NCBI GenBank assembly: GCA_964646205.1
Contig: CAZYAZ010000001.1
Location: forward strand, 1 to 64,000
Direction of reading: 5' to 3'
Source: UBA8437 sp964646205
GTDB lineage: Bacteria; Planctomycetota; Planctomycetia; Planctomycetales; Planctomycetaceae
DNA: 64,000 nucleotides
A program made the position numbers and the translations under genes. The notes under the pieces are model-generated. The model had not been told where the DNA came from and did no database searches. It worked only from the letters and a program-made list of their open reading frames with translations. Shown one piece after another: positions 38,028 to 47,075 of the stretch (its first letter is position 1; the number at the start of each line of letters is the position of its first letter).

Positions 38028-38097
38028 CGTCCACGCATGTTTTGGCACGTGGTCGTGATAGAATCTCCGTGGTCCGCCAGATTCCGGTTCTCATCCG

Positions 38098-38955
38098 ATG
38101 CCCACCCTCGACATTCACCAGTCAGACAACCTGCCCCAGCTCGAACAGTGGGACGAGGGATCTTTCGAACTGATCTACATCGATCCCCCGTTCAACACCG
38201 GACGCGAGCAATCCCGACGACGGCTGAAGACCGTCCGTGATGACACGGGAGATCGAACCGGTTTCGGCGGTCACAGGTACCGGACCGAGGAACTCGGCCG
38301 ACAGGCGTTTGCCGATGCATTCGACGACTACCTCGCCTTCCTCGAACCGCGGCTCCGACAGGCTCACCGGTTGCTGACGCCCACCGGCAGCTTCATGTTG
38401 CACCTGGACTACCGCGAGGTGCACTACGCCAAGGTGCTGTTGGACGGGATCTTTGGACGGGACGCGTTCGTCAACGAGATCATCTGGAGCTACGACTACG
38501 GCGGACGCACGAAAAAACGTTGGTCGCCCAAGCACGACAACATCCTGTGGTACTCCCGCACTCCCGGCCAGTACACCTACCGCTACGACGACATCGACCG
38601 CATTCCCTACATGGCCCCCGGCCTGGTCGGCCCGGAAAAAGCCGCACGCGGCAAGACACCCACCGACTCGTGGTGGCACACAATCGTCAGCCCCACCGGC
38701 AAGGAACGGACCGGTTACCCCACCCAGAAACCACTGGGTATTCTCGAGCGAATCGTCCGGGTTCACAGTGATCCCGGCGACACGATTCTCGACTTCTTTG
38801 CCGGCAGTGGAACGACCGGAGAAGCCGCACTCAAGCACGACCGCAACGCCGTGCTGGTTGACGACAACCCCGAGGCGATCGCGGTGATGGTCGAAAGATT
38901 GTCGAGATTTGAACCGGTGGTGCACCACGACGACGACCAGCGGGCCACCGCCTGA
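38098..38955 (+). CDS. Site-specific DNA methyltransferase, beta-class amino-methyltransferase (orphan)
   Basis: Methylates adenine N6 or cytosine N4 in DNA. Motif IV is IDPPFNTG near residue 28; the SAM-binding motif I, LDFFAGSGTTGEAAL, lies near residue 240, so the order IV-TRD-I makes it beta class. The central segment YGGRTKKRWSPKHDNILWY is typical of type III or solitary methyltransferases. The 285-residue size is small, and the recognition domain is short. No restriction endonuclease is nearby, so it is probably an orphan. It follows the tRNA-Asp terminator by 70 bp and its stop is 1 bp from that of the dehydrogenase on the other strand. Confidence 0.9.
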   Translation: MPTLDIHQSDNLPQLEQWDEGSFELIYIDPPFNTGREQSRRRLKTVRDDTGDRTGFGGHRYRTEELGRQAFADAFDDYLAFLEPRLRQAHRLLTPTGSFMLHLDYREVHYAKVLLDGIFGRDAFVNEIIWSYDYGGRTKKRWSPKHDNILWYSRTPGQYTYRYDDIDRIPYMAPGLVGPEKAARGKTPTDSWWHTIVSPTGKERTGYPTQKPLGILERIVRVHSDPGDTILDFFAGSGTTGEAALKHDRNAVLVDDNPEAIAVMVERLSRFEPVVHHDDDQRATA

Positions 38956-38956
38956 A

Positions 38957-40003
38957 CTACGGCAAGCTCACGCCCAACCGCGCCGAGTGTTCGACGATCT
39001 GCTGCCAGGCCACCGGGTCCACCGGCACCCCGGCCGATTCACGCTGCTGCCTGGCCCGGAATTCCAGTTCACCGGGAACCAGCACCTCCTCGACCCCCGG
39101 TGCCGGTTCCGCACTCTTCATGTACTCCCGTGTCCCGGACACCAACTGCCTGTAGGTGTCGAGATCCACGAAGCGGGACGGGTCAATCACCACGAAACAG
39201 ACTCCATTTCCCCCCGTGCCAGGATCATCACACGCCAATCCTGCCAACGAGCTGCCCAGCAACTCGACGAACAACCCCAATGCGTACCCCTTGTGAGCCG
39301 CCACACCACCCAGGGGCAGGATGCCTCCACGAGGCGGACCGTAGAACTGTTCCGGATCGGTGGTTGGTTGGCCCTGGGCGTCCTGCACCCATCCCTCCGG
39401 CAGCTTTTCACCACGGTTCCGATAGACCCGGATCTTCCCCTCGGGTGTCACCGATGTCGAGAAGTCGGCCAGGATCGGATCGCCCTGTGTCGGGAACGCG
39501 TACGCGATCGGATTGGTGGCCAGCCGGCCCTCCCGGCCTCCCGCCGGCAACACGAAGTGACCGTGGATCGGAGAATTGCAGGTCGCCAATGCCACCAGCC
39601 CACCCTCGGCGGCCTTCTGCACATAGGCCCCCAGTCGTGCCACGTGGTTGCACCTTCGGGTCACCACGCAGCCTGTGCCCGATTCCGATGCCAACTCGAT
39701 CGCCGTCTCCATCGCGCGCACACCACCCACCGGCCCAAAACCCAGCCCACAATCGACAACAGCCGATGTCGGGGATCGCTTGTCCACGGTGATCTCGGCT
39801 CCCGGTACGATCGAACCCTCGGCCACGAAACCCAGGTATTCGGGCAGCCTCAGGATGCCGTGGGAATCGTGACCAAGCAGGCTGCTCTCGACCAGGTGCT
39901 CGGCCACGATCGCCGCCTCCTCGGAGGTTGCCCCAGCGGCAACCAGCAATTCGCGAGACAGCGATTCTAGATCCGGAGCGGAAATCAGCTTGGTTTCAGG
40001 CAT
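38957..40003 (-). CDS. Malate/L-lactate dehydrogenase family oxidoreductase
   Basis: NAD(P)-dependent 2-hydroxyacid dehydrogenase of the Ldh_2 family (not the Rossmann LDH family), 348 residues. Family marks: ALVESSLLGHDSHGILRLPEYL, CVVTRRCNHVARLGAYVQKAAEGG with its catalytic-region His, ATNPIAYAFPTQ and LPLGGVAAHKGYALGLFVELL. Members act on malate, sulfolactate, ureidoglycolate or 2,3-diketo-L-gulonate, so the name should stay general. No signal peptide. Divergent from the DUF1501 gene. Confidence 0.92.
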   Translation of the reverse strand: MPETKLISAPDLESLSRELLVAAGATSEEAAIVAEHLVESSLLGHDSHGILRLPEYLGFVAEGSIVPGAEITVDKRSPTSAVVDCGLGFGPVGGVRAMETAIELASESGTGCVVTRRCNHVARLGAYVQKAAEGGLVALATCNSPIHGHFVLPAGGREGRLATNPIAYAFPTQGDPILADFSTSVTPEGKIRVYRNRGEKLPEGWVQDAQGQPTTDPEQFYGPPRGGILPLGGVAAHKGYALGLFVELLGSSLAGLACDDPGTGGNGVCFVVIDPSRFVDLDTYRQLVSGTREYMKSAEPAPGVEEVLVPGELEFRARQQRESAGVPVDPVAWQQIVEHSARLGVSLP

Positions 40004-40062
40004 TTTCTTCGAACTGGACTGAACTAAAATCGAGTGATAATAAGCGTATTTCTCGAGTCGCG

Positions 40063-40091
40063 TTGGCTACATAAGTGCCGATGGATATAAT
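40063..40091 (+). promoter_or_regulatory. Strong sigma-70-type promoter for the DUF1501 gene
   Basis: TTGGCT (40063-40068), 17-bp spacer, perfect TATAAT (40086-40091), 32 bp before the start codon at 40124. It is in an AT-richer stretch between two divergent genes. Confidence 0.75.
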
Positions 40092-40123
40092 CGGGACACC
40101 ATCAAACCGCCGGACAGCTTCCC

Positions 40124-41485
40124 ATGTTGAAGATCCTCGGACCAGCCAACGACAACGAAGCACTCTGCGACGGACTGTCGCGTCGGAACTTCCTGCAGGT
40201 CGGAGGATTGGGAACCGGGCTGAGCCTGGCAGGACTCCTGGCGGCCGAAGCGGCCCAGGGCAAGCTGCCCTCGGCCAAGTCGGTGATCTTCATCTACCTG
40301 GTCGGTGGCCCGCCACACCAGGACATGTTCGACCTGAAGCCGGAAGCCCCCGCGGGCATTCGCGGCGAGTTCAACCCGATCCCGACCAACGTACCAGGCA
40401 TCGAAATCGGCGAGCACCTGCCCAAGCTGGCGGGCATGATGGACAAGTTCAGCATCATCCGCTCGATCTGCGATGCCCAGCCCGAACACAATGCCTTCCA
40501 GAGCTACACGGGTCGCAACCAGCGATTGCCGATGCCCGTGGGTGGCTGGCCGACTCCCGGTGCCGTCGCCAGCAAGTTGCTGGGCCCGCTGCACCCCAGC
40601 GTGCCACCGTATGTCAGCCTCTGCTACACCTGCACGCATGGTCCATACAATGAACCCAACCCAGGATTCCTGGGCGTGCCGCACTCGCCATTCCGCCCGC
40701 TGGGACCTGGCCGAGCCGACCTGATTCTCAATGGAATCACGCACGACCGACTCGGTGACCGGGCCCTGCTACGAACAAGCCTCGACCGGTTCCGCCGCGA
40801 GGCCGACACCAGTGGCATGATGGCCGGTCACGATGCCTTCACCCAGCAGGCCCTGGGAGTTCTCACCTCCTCGCGACTGGCCAACGCCCTGGACATTTCC
40901 CAGGAGAGCGAGGCCACCCGGGCCCGTTACGGCAAGGGAAACACCAAGGTGATGATCGATGGCAACGGAGCACCGCGGGTGCCCCAGAGCTTCCTGGCCG
41001 CCCGGCGATTGGTCGAAGCGGGTGCCAGGGTCGTGACGGTCAACTACAGCAAATGGGACTGGCACGGTGCGTCATACGGGACGATCTTCAACCGGCAGCG
41101 TGAAGATCATCCGGTGCTCGACAAGGCCCTGACCGCCCTGATGGAAGATCTCGAAAACCGCGGGCTGCTCGAGGACACGCTGGTCGGCGTCTGGGGCGAA
41201 TTCGGCCGGACTCCCAAGATCAACAAGGGCGTCGGTCGCGACCACTGGCCACGAGTCTCATTCGCCCTGCTCGGCGGTGGTTCACTCAACCACGGACAGG
41301 TCATCGGTGCCACCGACAAGCTGGCCGGCGAACCGGTCGCCCGCCCGGTGAAGTTCTCGGAACTCTTCGCCACCCTGTACCATCACCTCGGCCTCGACAC
41401 GTCGACCGCCACGGTCAACGACTTCCAGGGACGACCGCACTACCTGGTCGCCGACGGATCCGCACCGATCCGCGAGTTGATCTAG
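40124..41485 (+). CDS. DUF1501 protein with TAT signal
   Basis: Exported alkaline-phosphatase-superfamily-like protein of 453 residues. It carries a twin-arginine signal, LSRRNFLQVGGLGTGLSLAGLL, then the DUF1501 landmarks KSVIFIYLVGGPPHQDMFDLKPEAP, MDKFSIIRSI and HNAFQSYTGR. Later come NYSKWDWHG and the motif GVWGEFGRTPKINKGVGRDHWP at the metal-like site. In planctomycetes it usually sits beside a DUF1549/DUF1553 cytochrome gene; none is present here. It ends in a 4-bp overlap with the methyltransferase on the other strand. Enzyme activity unknown. Confidence 0.92.
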   Translation: MLKILGPANDNEALCDGLSRRNFLQVGGLGTGLSLAGLLAAEAAQGKLPSAKSVIFIYLVGGPPHQDMFDLKPEAPAGIRGEFNPIPTNVPGIEIGEHLPKLAGMMDKFSIIRSICDAQPEHNAFQSYTGRNQRLPMPVGGWPTPGAVASKLLGPLHPSVPPYVSLCYTCTHGPYNEPNPGFLGVPHSPFRPLGPGRADLILNGITHDRLGDRALLRTSLDRFRREADTSGMMAGHDAFTQQALGVLTSSRLANALDISQESEATRARYGKGNTKVMIDGNGAPRVPQSFLAARRLVEAGARVVTVNYSKWDWHGASYGTIFNRQREDHPVLDKALTALMEDLENRGLLEDTLVGVWGEFGRTPKINKGVGRDHWPRVSFALLGGGSLNHGQVIGATDKLAGEPVARPVKFSELFATLYHHLGLDTSTATVNDFQGRPHYLVADGSAPIRELI

Positions 41486-42405
41486 CCGCGGCGAGCCCGG
41501 AACCAGGCCACGCTTTTTTCCTGGACCGGCACCGAGGGATCGGCTGCAAAATCGAGGAACCCCGGCCAGTCGCGGTGCGATTCCACGATGTGCTCCCGGC
41601 GGAGTGCTGTCGCCTCGCCGCGTCTCAGCACAATGATGTTCTGGCCCCACGGTTCACGGCCCGGTGCAACCACGCCTCCCAGGCAGCCCGCCTGGACAAA
41701 TCCCAGGCCCAGTTCCTCCAGTGTCTTGAAAACCCGTTCCAATGGATTCCAGGCCACGTCCATTGGGTGGCCGGTCGAGAGGACAAGGTACCCGTCGTGG
41801 GCCAGGCCCTCTGCCAGCCGCTGGAGTCCCTCGAGTCCACTCCCGATCTCCTCGGGCAACACATCCACTGCCACGATCAGCCCAAAATCTCTTCTCTCAC
41901 CACCAGGCAACAAATCGGCCTCGACCAGTTCCACGTTGCGGTCCAGTGCCGCACACCGCCGCCGGCCCAGTTCCAGCGCCGCGAGGCTCAGATCACTGCC
42001 GACCATCTCCAGTTCCGCGTGACGGGCCCACCACGCCGAGAGATATCCGGCGTGACAACCCGCATCCAACACCGGACCGGTGATTCCCCGGTCCATCACC
42101 AATTCATCAACAAACGCGGCGGCATCGACAATCACCGGACGACGATGGGAGTGAACACGGCCCAGCAACCGCTCGTCTGCCACGAGGTCGAAAAACGCAC
42201 TTTCGGCCATCCTGTTCTCCGGACCGCCATCCACCTCCGCCGCCACGTACGCGCGGTGCACCTGGACAAACCGATTCACCAATCCGGAGGGGCACTCGCG
42301 TTCCAGCCGCTCCCACCAGTCCGGGCATTCCAGCGACCCGACCTCGATCCCCCAGGCCTCACGGAGTTCGGTGTCCAGTTGCACCAGGTCCCGTCGTTCC
42401 AACAC
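41482..42405 (-). CDS. Class I SAM-dependent methyltransferase
   Basis: Rossmann-fold methyltransferase of 307 residues from a GTG start at 42405. Motif I is PVLDAGCHAGYLSAWWA, the acidic SAM-ribose contact is VGSDLSLAALE, then LVEADLLPGGERRDFGLIVAVDVLPE as motif II. The first 110 residues form a helical extension of unknown role. It begins 3 bp after the stop of the propeller/cytochrome gene in the same direction, so they may be co-transcribed. Substrate unknown. Confidence 0.88.
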   Translation of the reverse strand: MLERRDLVQLDTELREAWGIEVGSLECPDWWERLERECPSGLVNRFVQVHRAYVAAEVDGGPENRMAESAFFDLVADERLLGRVHSHRRPVIVDAAAFVDELVMDRGITGPVLDAGCHAGYLSAWWARHAELEMVGSDLSLAALELGRRRCAALDRNVELVEADLLPGGERRDFGLIVAVDVLPEEIGSGLEGLQRLAEGLAHDGYLVLSTGHPMDVAWNPLERVFKTLEELGLGFVQAGCLGGVVAPGREPWGQNIIVLRRGEATALRREHIVESHRDWPGFLDFAADPSVPVQEKSVAWFRARRG

Positions 42406-42408
42406 CGG

Positions 42409-44127
42409 TCAAAGGCTCTCGAGAAATTGCAGAAGAACAGCCCGATCATCCGCATCCAGGGGCGTCTTCAGGCCATGGCCGAACCGACCGATCACCTCGC
42501 CCAGGTCCCGGGCCCGGTTGTCGTGAAACAATCCGTCCCGCTGGCTGACTCCTCGCAACGAGGGCGGGTTGAAACGACGCCGACCCAACTCGTCGGAAAT
42601 TCCCACGTCGTAGGTGCGACTCGAGGTGTAGGACGGCGGAGAGTGGCACCCGGCACAACCGGCTCGCTGAAAGACCACCCTCCCCCTCGCCACCGCCTGG
42701 ACGTCGTGGGTGCCCCGTGCACGAGCCACCGACGGAGCTGTTGGCAACGACTTCAGGTAGGCGGCGATGTCCTCGGCATTCCGCGGGTCAATCGTTTCAC
42801 CACGCATCGTCAACTTGACCGACTTGGCCACCTGCTCTGCCAGAGTCTTGATCTCCCCGTTCCAGGCCCACGGCCCGGTCGCTCCACTTCCCAATAGAGA
42901 CAGGACCTTCTTGGGAGCCCCGAAACCGCCGTCGCCGAGCGTATCGCTGAGCCCTCCATTGGTGTGGCCGCGGGTGTGACAACTGCGACAACTGATCCAG
43001 CCATCGCTGGAGAGCCGCGAGTCGTTAAACAATTGCTCGCCGCGGTCGATGGACGTCGGTTTCGCCGGCGGACCCAGTGAAATCGTGGCCAGCACCTCCA
43101 GCGGTGCCAGTTGGACCAGCGAGACCGTGTCGGCAAACCGACCGGTCACCCAGGCTCGTGTCCCGTCGTCGTCCAGCGACAGGGACGAGGGCCCCAACCC
43201 CACGGCCTGGCGACCGTAGTACTGGATTCCATCGGTACTTGTCACCAACTCGTGAACACCCGAGAGCAACACCACTCGCAGGTTGTCCCTGGCCAGGGTG
43301 ATCGACACCGGGTCACCGGCTGCCCGGTCGGGAATGCCGACATAGTCCAGGCCAAGACGCGAGTCGAGCCGATCGGACCCCGCGGTGATGGCATCGATCG
43401 GAATCGTGCGGATCACATTCAGCATCACACCGCCCCAGTGAACGCCCCCCCGGGTCGTCTCGGCTTTCGAATCGAGCAACTGGTGAGGTATCAGCACGCC
43501 ACGACGGTCGGCGGTCAGGGACATCCGACCGATGTTGTGACCCAGCAGGGATCGGATCAATGCGGGTCGCTGCAGGTGTGAGTCACAGATCGCCATCCTC
43601 CCACCAAAGGTGGCAGCAACCAGCCATCGCCCGTCCGGAAGTTCCAGTAGGTGGCCCGGGGCAAAGGGCAGATCGAGCGTGCGGACACGGCGACCGACGC
43701 CGTCGGCCGTCCAGTCAACCAGCGTCAACCGTCTCGACCACAACGAGCCGACGACCGCACGGTGACCATCGGCCGATGCAGCCACCGACACCGGGTATCC
43801 CGAAACCGGCACCCGCCAGGACACATCGAACCGCTCGCTGCAGCCAATCGCGATCAACTCGCCACCAGCCTCGTCGGTTGCCAAAACCCAGTCGCGTCCC
43901 GGCACACGGGCCAGGGCGGACAATCGCCCGCCAATGTCGATCTCGGTGATCACCCGTCGTGAGCGACGATCGATCACCGAGACCGACCCACTGCGACGAT
44001 TGGCCACCAGCACGTGGCTCCCCGAGGGCGACCGAACCACGTCAACGGGACGCCGGATCCGCGAAGACGGGGTCGCCCCGAGGGCCGAAGTGGCCAGCAG
44101 TAATGGCAGCAGGAACCAGCGAATCAT
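42409..44127 (-). CDS. Exported beta-propeller fused to a di-haem cytochrome-c-peroxidase-like domain
   Basis: Signal peptide MIRWFLLPLLLATSALG, then a YVTN/Lp-type propeller (about residues 25-330), shown by VRSPSGSHVLVANRRSGSVSVIDRRSRRV and later blades. The last 220 residues hold two haem motifs, CRSCH and CAGCH. The second is followed by the CCP/MauG-like run PSLRGVSQRDGLFHDNRARDLGEVIGRFG and ends LQFLESL, so a di-haem peroxidase fold is expected in the periplasm. Catalytic peroxidase or electron-transfer function is not proven. It stands head to head with the TGA-containing thioredoxin-like gene, 161 bp between starts. Confidence 0.9.
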   Translation of the reverse strand: MIRWFLLPLLLATSALGATPSSRIRRPVDVVRSPSGSHVLVANRRSGSVSVIDRRSRRVITEIDIGGRLSALARVPGRDWVLATDEAGGELIAIGCSERFDVSWRVPVSGYPVSVAASADGHRAVVGSLWSRRLTLVDWTADGVGRRVRTLDLPFAPGHLLELPDGRWLVAATFGGRMAICDSHLQRPALIRSLLGHNIGRMSLTADRRGVLIPHQLLDSKAETTRGGVHWGGVMLNVIRTIPIDAITAGSDRLDSRLGLDYVGIPDRAAGDPVSITLARDNLRVVLLSGVHELVTSTDGIQYYGRQAVGLGPSSLSLDDDGTRAWVTGRFADTVSLVQLAPLEVLATISLGPPAKPTSIDRGEQLFNDSRLSSDGWISCRSCHTRGHTNGGLSDTLGDGGFGAPKKVLSLLGSGATGPWAWNGEIKTLAEQVAKSVKLTMRGETIDPRNAEDIAAYLKSLPTAPSVARARGTHDVQAVARGRVVFQRAGCAGCHSPPSYTSSRTYDVGISDELGRRRFNPPSLRGVSQRDGLFHDNRARDLGEVIGRFGHGLKTPLDADDRAVLLQFLESL

Positions 44128-44288
44128 GGGACCCGAGTTTAGCAGATCCGGGCGTCCACGAGAGATCGGTTCAGCGGGACCCAGTTCGAGTTGTCCACGC
44201 CGTGACCCAACCGGGATGACAGCAACGCACCCCGATGGCTATCCTGTCGATTCGAAGGATCCTCAACCTCACCAACGAGGTCGCGTGC

Positions 44289-45557
44289 ATGCACCGCCAC
44301 GCACTCACACTGCTGACCGCCTCCCTGCTCGCATCGCCCCTGTTGGCCGCGGCCCCCAAGGACGGCTGGTACCGCAATCTCAACGAGGCACGGAAAGCCG
44401 CCAGTGACTCGGACCGCCCCCTGTTTGTCGTGTTTCGATGCGAGACCTGACCCGAATGCTGGGTCTGGGATGAGCAGGTTGCTCATGAGGACAAGCGGAT
44501 CGCGGCGAAGCGTCGTCGCTTTGTCTGTGTGCGCATCACCCGGCTGAGCGGAATCAACCTCAACCGTTTCATCTTCGACATGGACGTGACCTGGAACGGG
44601 TTCTTCACCGATGCCGAGTTGAATGTCTACAGCCGCTACGGTGGTCGAGATGACGGCGAGCCGGAAGCTCGAATGAGCGTGGATTCCCTGCTGAGAACGA
44701 TGGACGAGGTACTGGCCGAACACGACCGGAAAATCGGCAGCAGGAGATTCCAGCCGACACTCCAGGGACGACAGACACCCGGGGACATCCCGCTGCTGAA
44801 AGCCAACCATCGCGGATGCGTCCGCTGCCACATCGCTCGAGAATACCAGCTGCTGCAATCATTCCACGACAAGACATTCTCCCGCCGGGAACTGTTCCGT
44901 TTCCCGCCACCAGAAACCCTGGGAGTGAGCGTGGAACGTGACCACGGACACCGGGTGAAATCGGTGGAATCGAAATCGGCAGCCGCCGCCGCCGGAGTCA
45001 AACCCGGTGACGTGATCACCCGCATCGGCGAGACACCGATACACTCCGAGTACGACATCCGCTTCGGATTGGACCAAGCCACGCGCAAGGGATTCGACGG
45101 GCAACCGATTGCCTGGACCGTACAACGTCCCATCGACACCGGCAGGCCGCGGCCGTTGACACTGACGCTGAAACCCAAGCGGGGCTGGTGGACATACGAC
45201 ATCGGCTGGAAGATGTCCCTGAGGAGTGCCCCGTTCCGGACCGGCATGCGGGGCTACAGCCTGGCCCCTTCCCAGAGAAAAGACCTGGGCCTGTCGGTGG
45301 AAACCCTCGGCGTGAAGATCTCCAGCATCTACTCCGACGGGTTCGGACGCAGCGTGGGCCTGCAAAAACGCGACGTGGTGGTGGGCATTCCCGAACCGAT
45401 CGGGCGAGTGCGGCTGTTCGACACGTTCCTGGGTCACCTGCTCAGGCGACACCAGCCCGGCGACACGGTTCGACTGACCGTGCTGCGAAACGGCAAGAGG
45501 ATCACCGTCTCGGGGAAGTTCCCCGAGTGGTTCACCGCGGAAACCTCGGTGCCCTGA
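44289..45557 (+). CDS. Candidate selenoprotein: exported thioredoxin-like protein with CxxU, haem-type CxxCH and PDZ-like domains
   Basis: One frame runs from ATG 44289 (GAGG 8 nt upstream) to 45557, broken only by a TGA at 44448-44450. Read as selenocysteine it gives 422 residues: signal peptide (residues 1-22), and a thioredoxin-like part whose active site reads FVVFRCETUPECWVWDEQV (C51, U54, C57). FVCVRITRLSGINLNRFIFDMD is a second conserved strand pair, CVRCH (C177-H181) is a possible haem-c site, and two PDZ-like modules cover about 210-265 and 335-415. As I recall the planctomycete family, it normally has Cys at position 54, giving CxxC. A SECIS-like hairpin lies just after the TGA. Alternative: a sequencing error or a true nonsense mutation splitting the gene. 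SelA/B/C were not found in this window. Confidence 0.72.
44463..44492 (+). promoter_or_regulatory. Candidate bacterial SECIS element
   Basis: Perfect 7-bp stem ATGAGCA (44470-44476) with TGCTCAT (44480-44486) closing a GGT loop (44477-44479). A lower stem of four pairs (44463-44466 with 44489-44492, one G-T) can extend it past a small internal loop. The GGT is 26 nt after the TGA; known bacterial SECIS loops lie about 16-37 nt downstream. The E. coli fdhF apical loop reads GCAGGTCTGC; here it is GCAGGTTGC. Confidence 0.7.
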
Positions 45558-45594
45558 ACCCGTATCGCCGGACCGACCATCACCAACGGGCAGG

Positions 45595-47031
45595 CTAAAC
45601 CACCCGGGCCTCGGGCAACGGGTCATCCACGGCTGTCCTGTCTTCGTGCAACCCATTGTGGGCCGCGGTGCCGCCCCACATCTGCCATCCGTCGTCGGCC
45701 GGGTCTCCCGTCTCGAAAGCAACCAGGTCGCCACGAGCCGTACCGGCGATGCACCAGCCGGAGGTGACCGCGGGGGGAAAGACCAGGGCGGATCCGACAC
45801 GAACCTGCCACAGTTCCCGTCCCGTCTCCTGCCCGAAGCAGTGAACAACACCCCGGTCGGTGCCGACAAACACCTTGTCGCCGGCAAGTGATGGAGGAGT
45901 CACGAGACTGTCAACCGGAGCATCCTCGTCCACCAACCGATGCTCCCAGGCAGTCTGGCCGGTTTCGAGATCAACACACTTCAACGTGCTGCCCATCGAC
46001 GAGAACTTACGGTTCCCCGAGATGAACGGCTTGGACCCCTGGAAACTCCAGACCCCCGCCACCGTCGATCGACCCAGTGAACGCTCGGCCTGGTGCATCT
46101 TGGAATGGCCCTTGAATGACGCGAAACCGACAGTCGCGTCCTGGTCACTGTCACTGCGGAACTTGGCCGAGCGGCGACGACGGTGCTTCAGGTCCAGGTA
46201 CTCCGCCTTCTGACGAGTCGCCTCGTGAGTACTCTGGCCCAGGCCGGACGTGTCCAGGTAGGCCTGCACCTCCCACGAATCTCCCCATTCCTCCGGCCGC
46301 GTGCCGGGCTCCGATCGTGGATCAACCGGCGCCGACCCCCGAGAGTGTTCCGCGTCCTTCTGGCTGAAGTGGCATTCGCCTCGATGAATCGTTGGCGCCG
46401 AGGTTGCTCGACGATCGGCCTGCCACTCGAGATGCCCACTGCGAGCGTCGACGCACCAGATCCGACCATCGAGCGTACTCGCGTACACCTTGTCACCGGA
46501 GACAACCGGGGCCGTGATCACCTCACCACTGATTCCCACACGCCACAGCGGTTCTCCATCCTTCAGGCGAAACGCGGCCAGCTGATGCTGGCGATCACCA
46601 CGGCTGTCGGGATAGACCATCAGGACCCTGCCGTCGGCGATCGCCGGCATGCTCATCAACGGATCCCCCAGCCACCGTTTCCACGCCGGAATCCCCTCGA
46701 CTGTCAACACCTCCAATTCACAACTCTCGGTGTTGAACGCAACAAAACCCTCGGCCACTGCCGCGGCCGTCGGCCCGTCGTCGGCCGTGCGATAGAACCA
46801 CTCCAATCCGCCATCGGACAGGTTGAAAGCGTAGAACTCGTGACTGCCGAAACCGCCACCGACAAACGCCCGTCCATCGACCACGGCCGGCGTCGCCAGT
46901 GGCCGTCCTCCCGGCAAACGCCGCTTCCAGCCTCGCCCCACCACAGCCTCGAACCGAGTCAACTCCGCCAACTTCGGTGCCCCCCCAGGCCCCCGTCTTC
47001 CCGAACCCGTCATCACGCCATCCTCCAACAA
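45595..47031 (-). CDS. PQQ-type beta-propeller protein without signal peptide
   Basis: 478 residues with propeller blades typical of PQQ/BamB repeats (YAFNLSDGGLEWFYR, WCVDARSGHLEWQA, KCVDLETGQTAWEHRL, HCFGQETGRELWQVRV). Between about residues 225 and 330 the propeller is interrupted by a charged insert without visible blades. No signal peptide is seen from the ATG at 47031; a second ATG lies at 47013. A cytoplasmic location is therefore likely, unlike the other propellers here. It starts 45 bp from the palindromic operators and diverges from the Nudix gene, so both may share control. Function unknown. Confidence 0.85.
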   Translation of the reverse strand: MLEDGVMTGSGRRGPGGAPKLAELTRFEAVVGRGWKRRLPGGRPLATPAVVDGRAFVGGGFGSHEFYAFNLSDGGLEWFYRTADDGPTAAAVAEGFVAFNTESCELEVLTVEGIPAWKRWLGDPLMSMPAIADGRVLMVYPDSRGDRQHQLAAFRLKDGEPLWRVGISGEVITAPVVSGDKVYASTLDGRIWCVDARSGHLEWQADRRATSAPTIHRGECHFSQKDAEHSRGSAPVDPRSEPGTRPEEWGDSWEVQAYLDTSGLGQSTHEATRQKAEYLDLKHRRRRSAKFRSDSDQDATVGFASFKGHSKMHQAERSLGRSTVAGVWSFQGSKPFISGNRKFSSMGSTLKCVDLETGQTAWEHRLVDEDAPVDSLVTPPSLAGDKVFVGTDRGVVHCFGQETGRELWQVRVGSALVFPPAVTSGWCIAGTARGDLVAFETGDPADDGWQMWGGTAAHNGLHEDRTAVDDPLPEARVV

Positions 47032-47075
47032 CTCCCGTTCATTTCACCCGGCACACACTCGCACCCGGCCTTCAA

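Noticed and set aside
44235..44450. Separate 71-residue peptide ending at TGA 44450
   Set aside because: It is the signal and first strand of the thioredoxin-like protein; reading continues in the same frame with family features.
44448..44450. Simple nonsense mutation or sequencing error as the explanation of the TGA
   Set aside because: Not ruled out, but less likely: the codon falls exactly on the redox position, both sides are intact, and a SECIS-like hairpin follows at the right distance.
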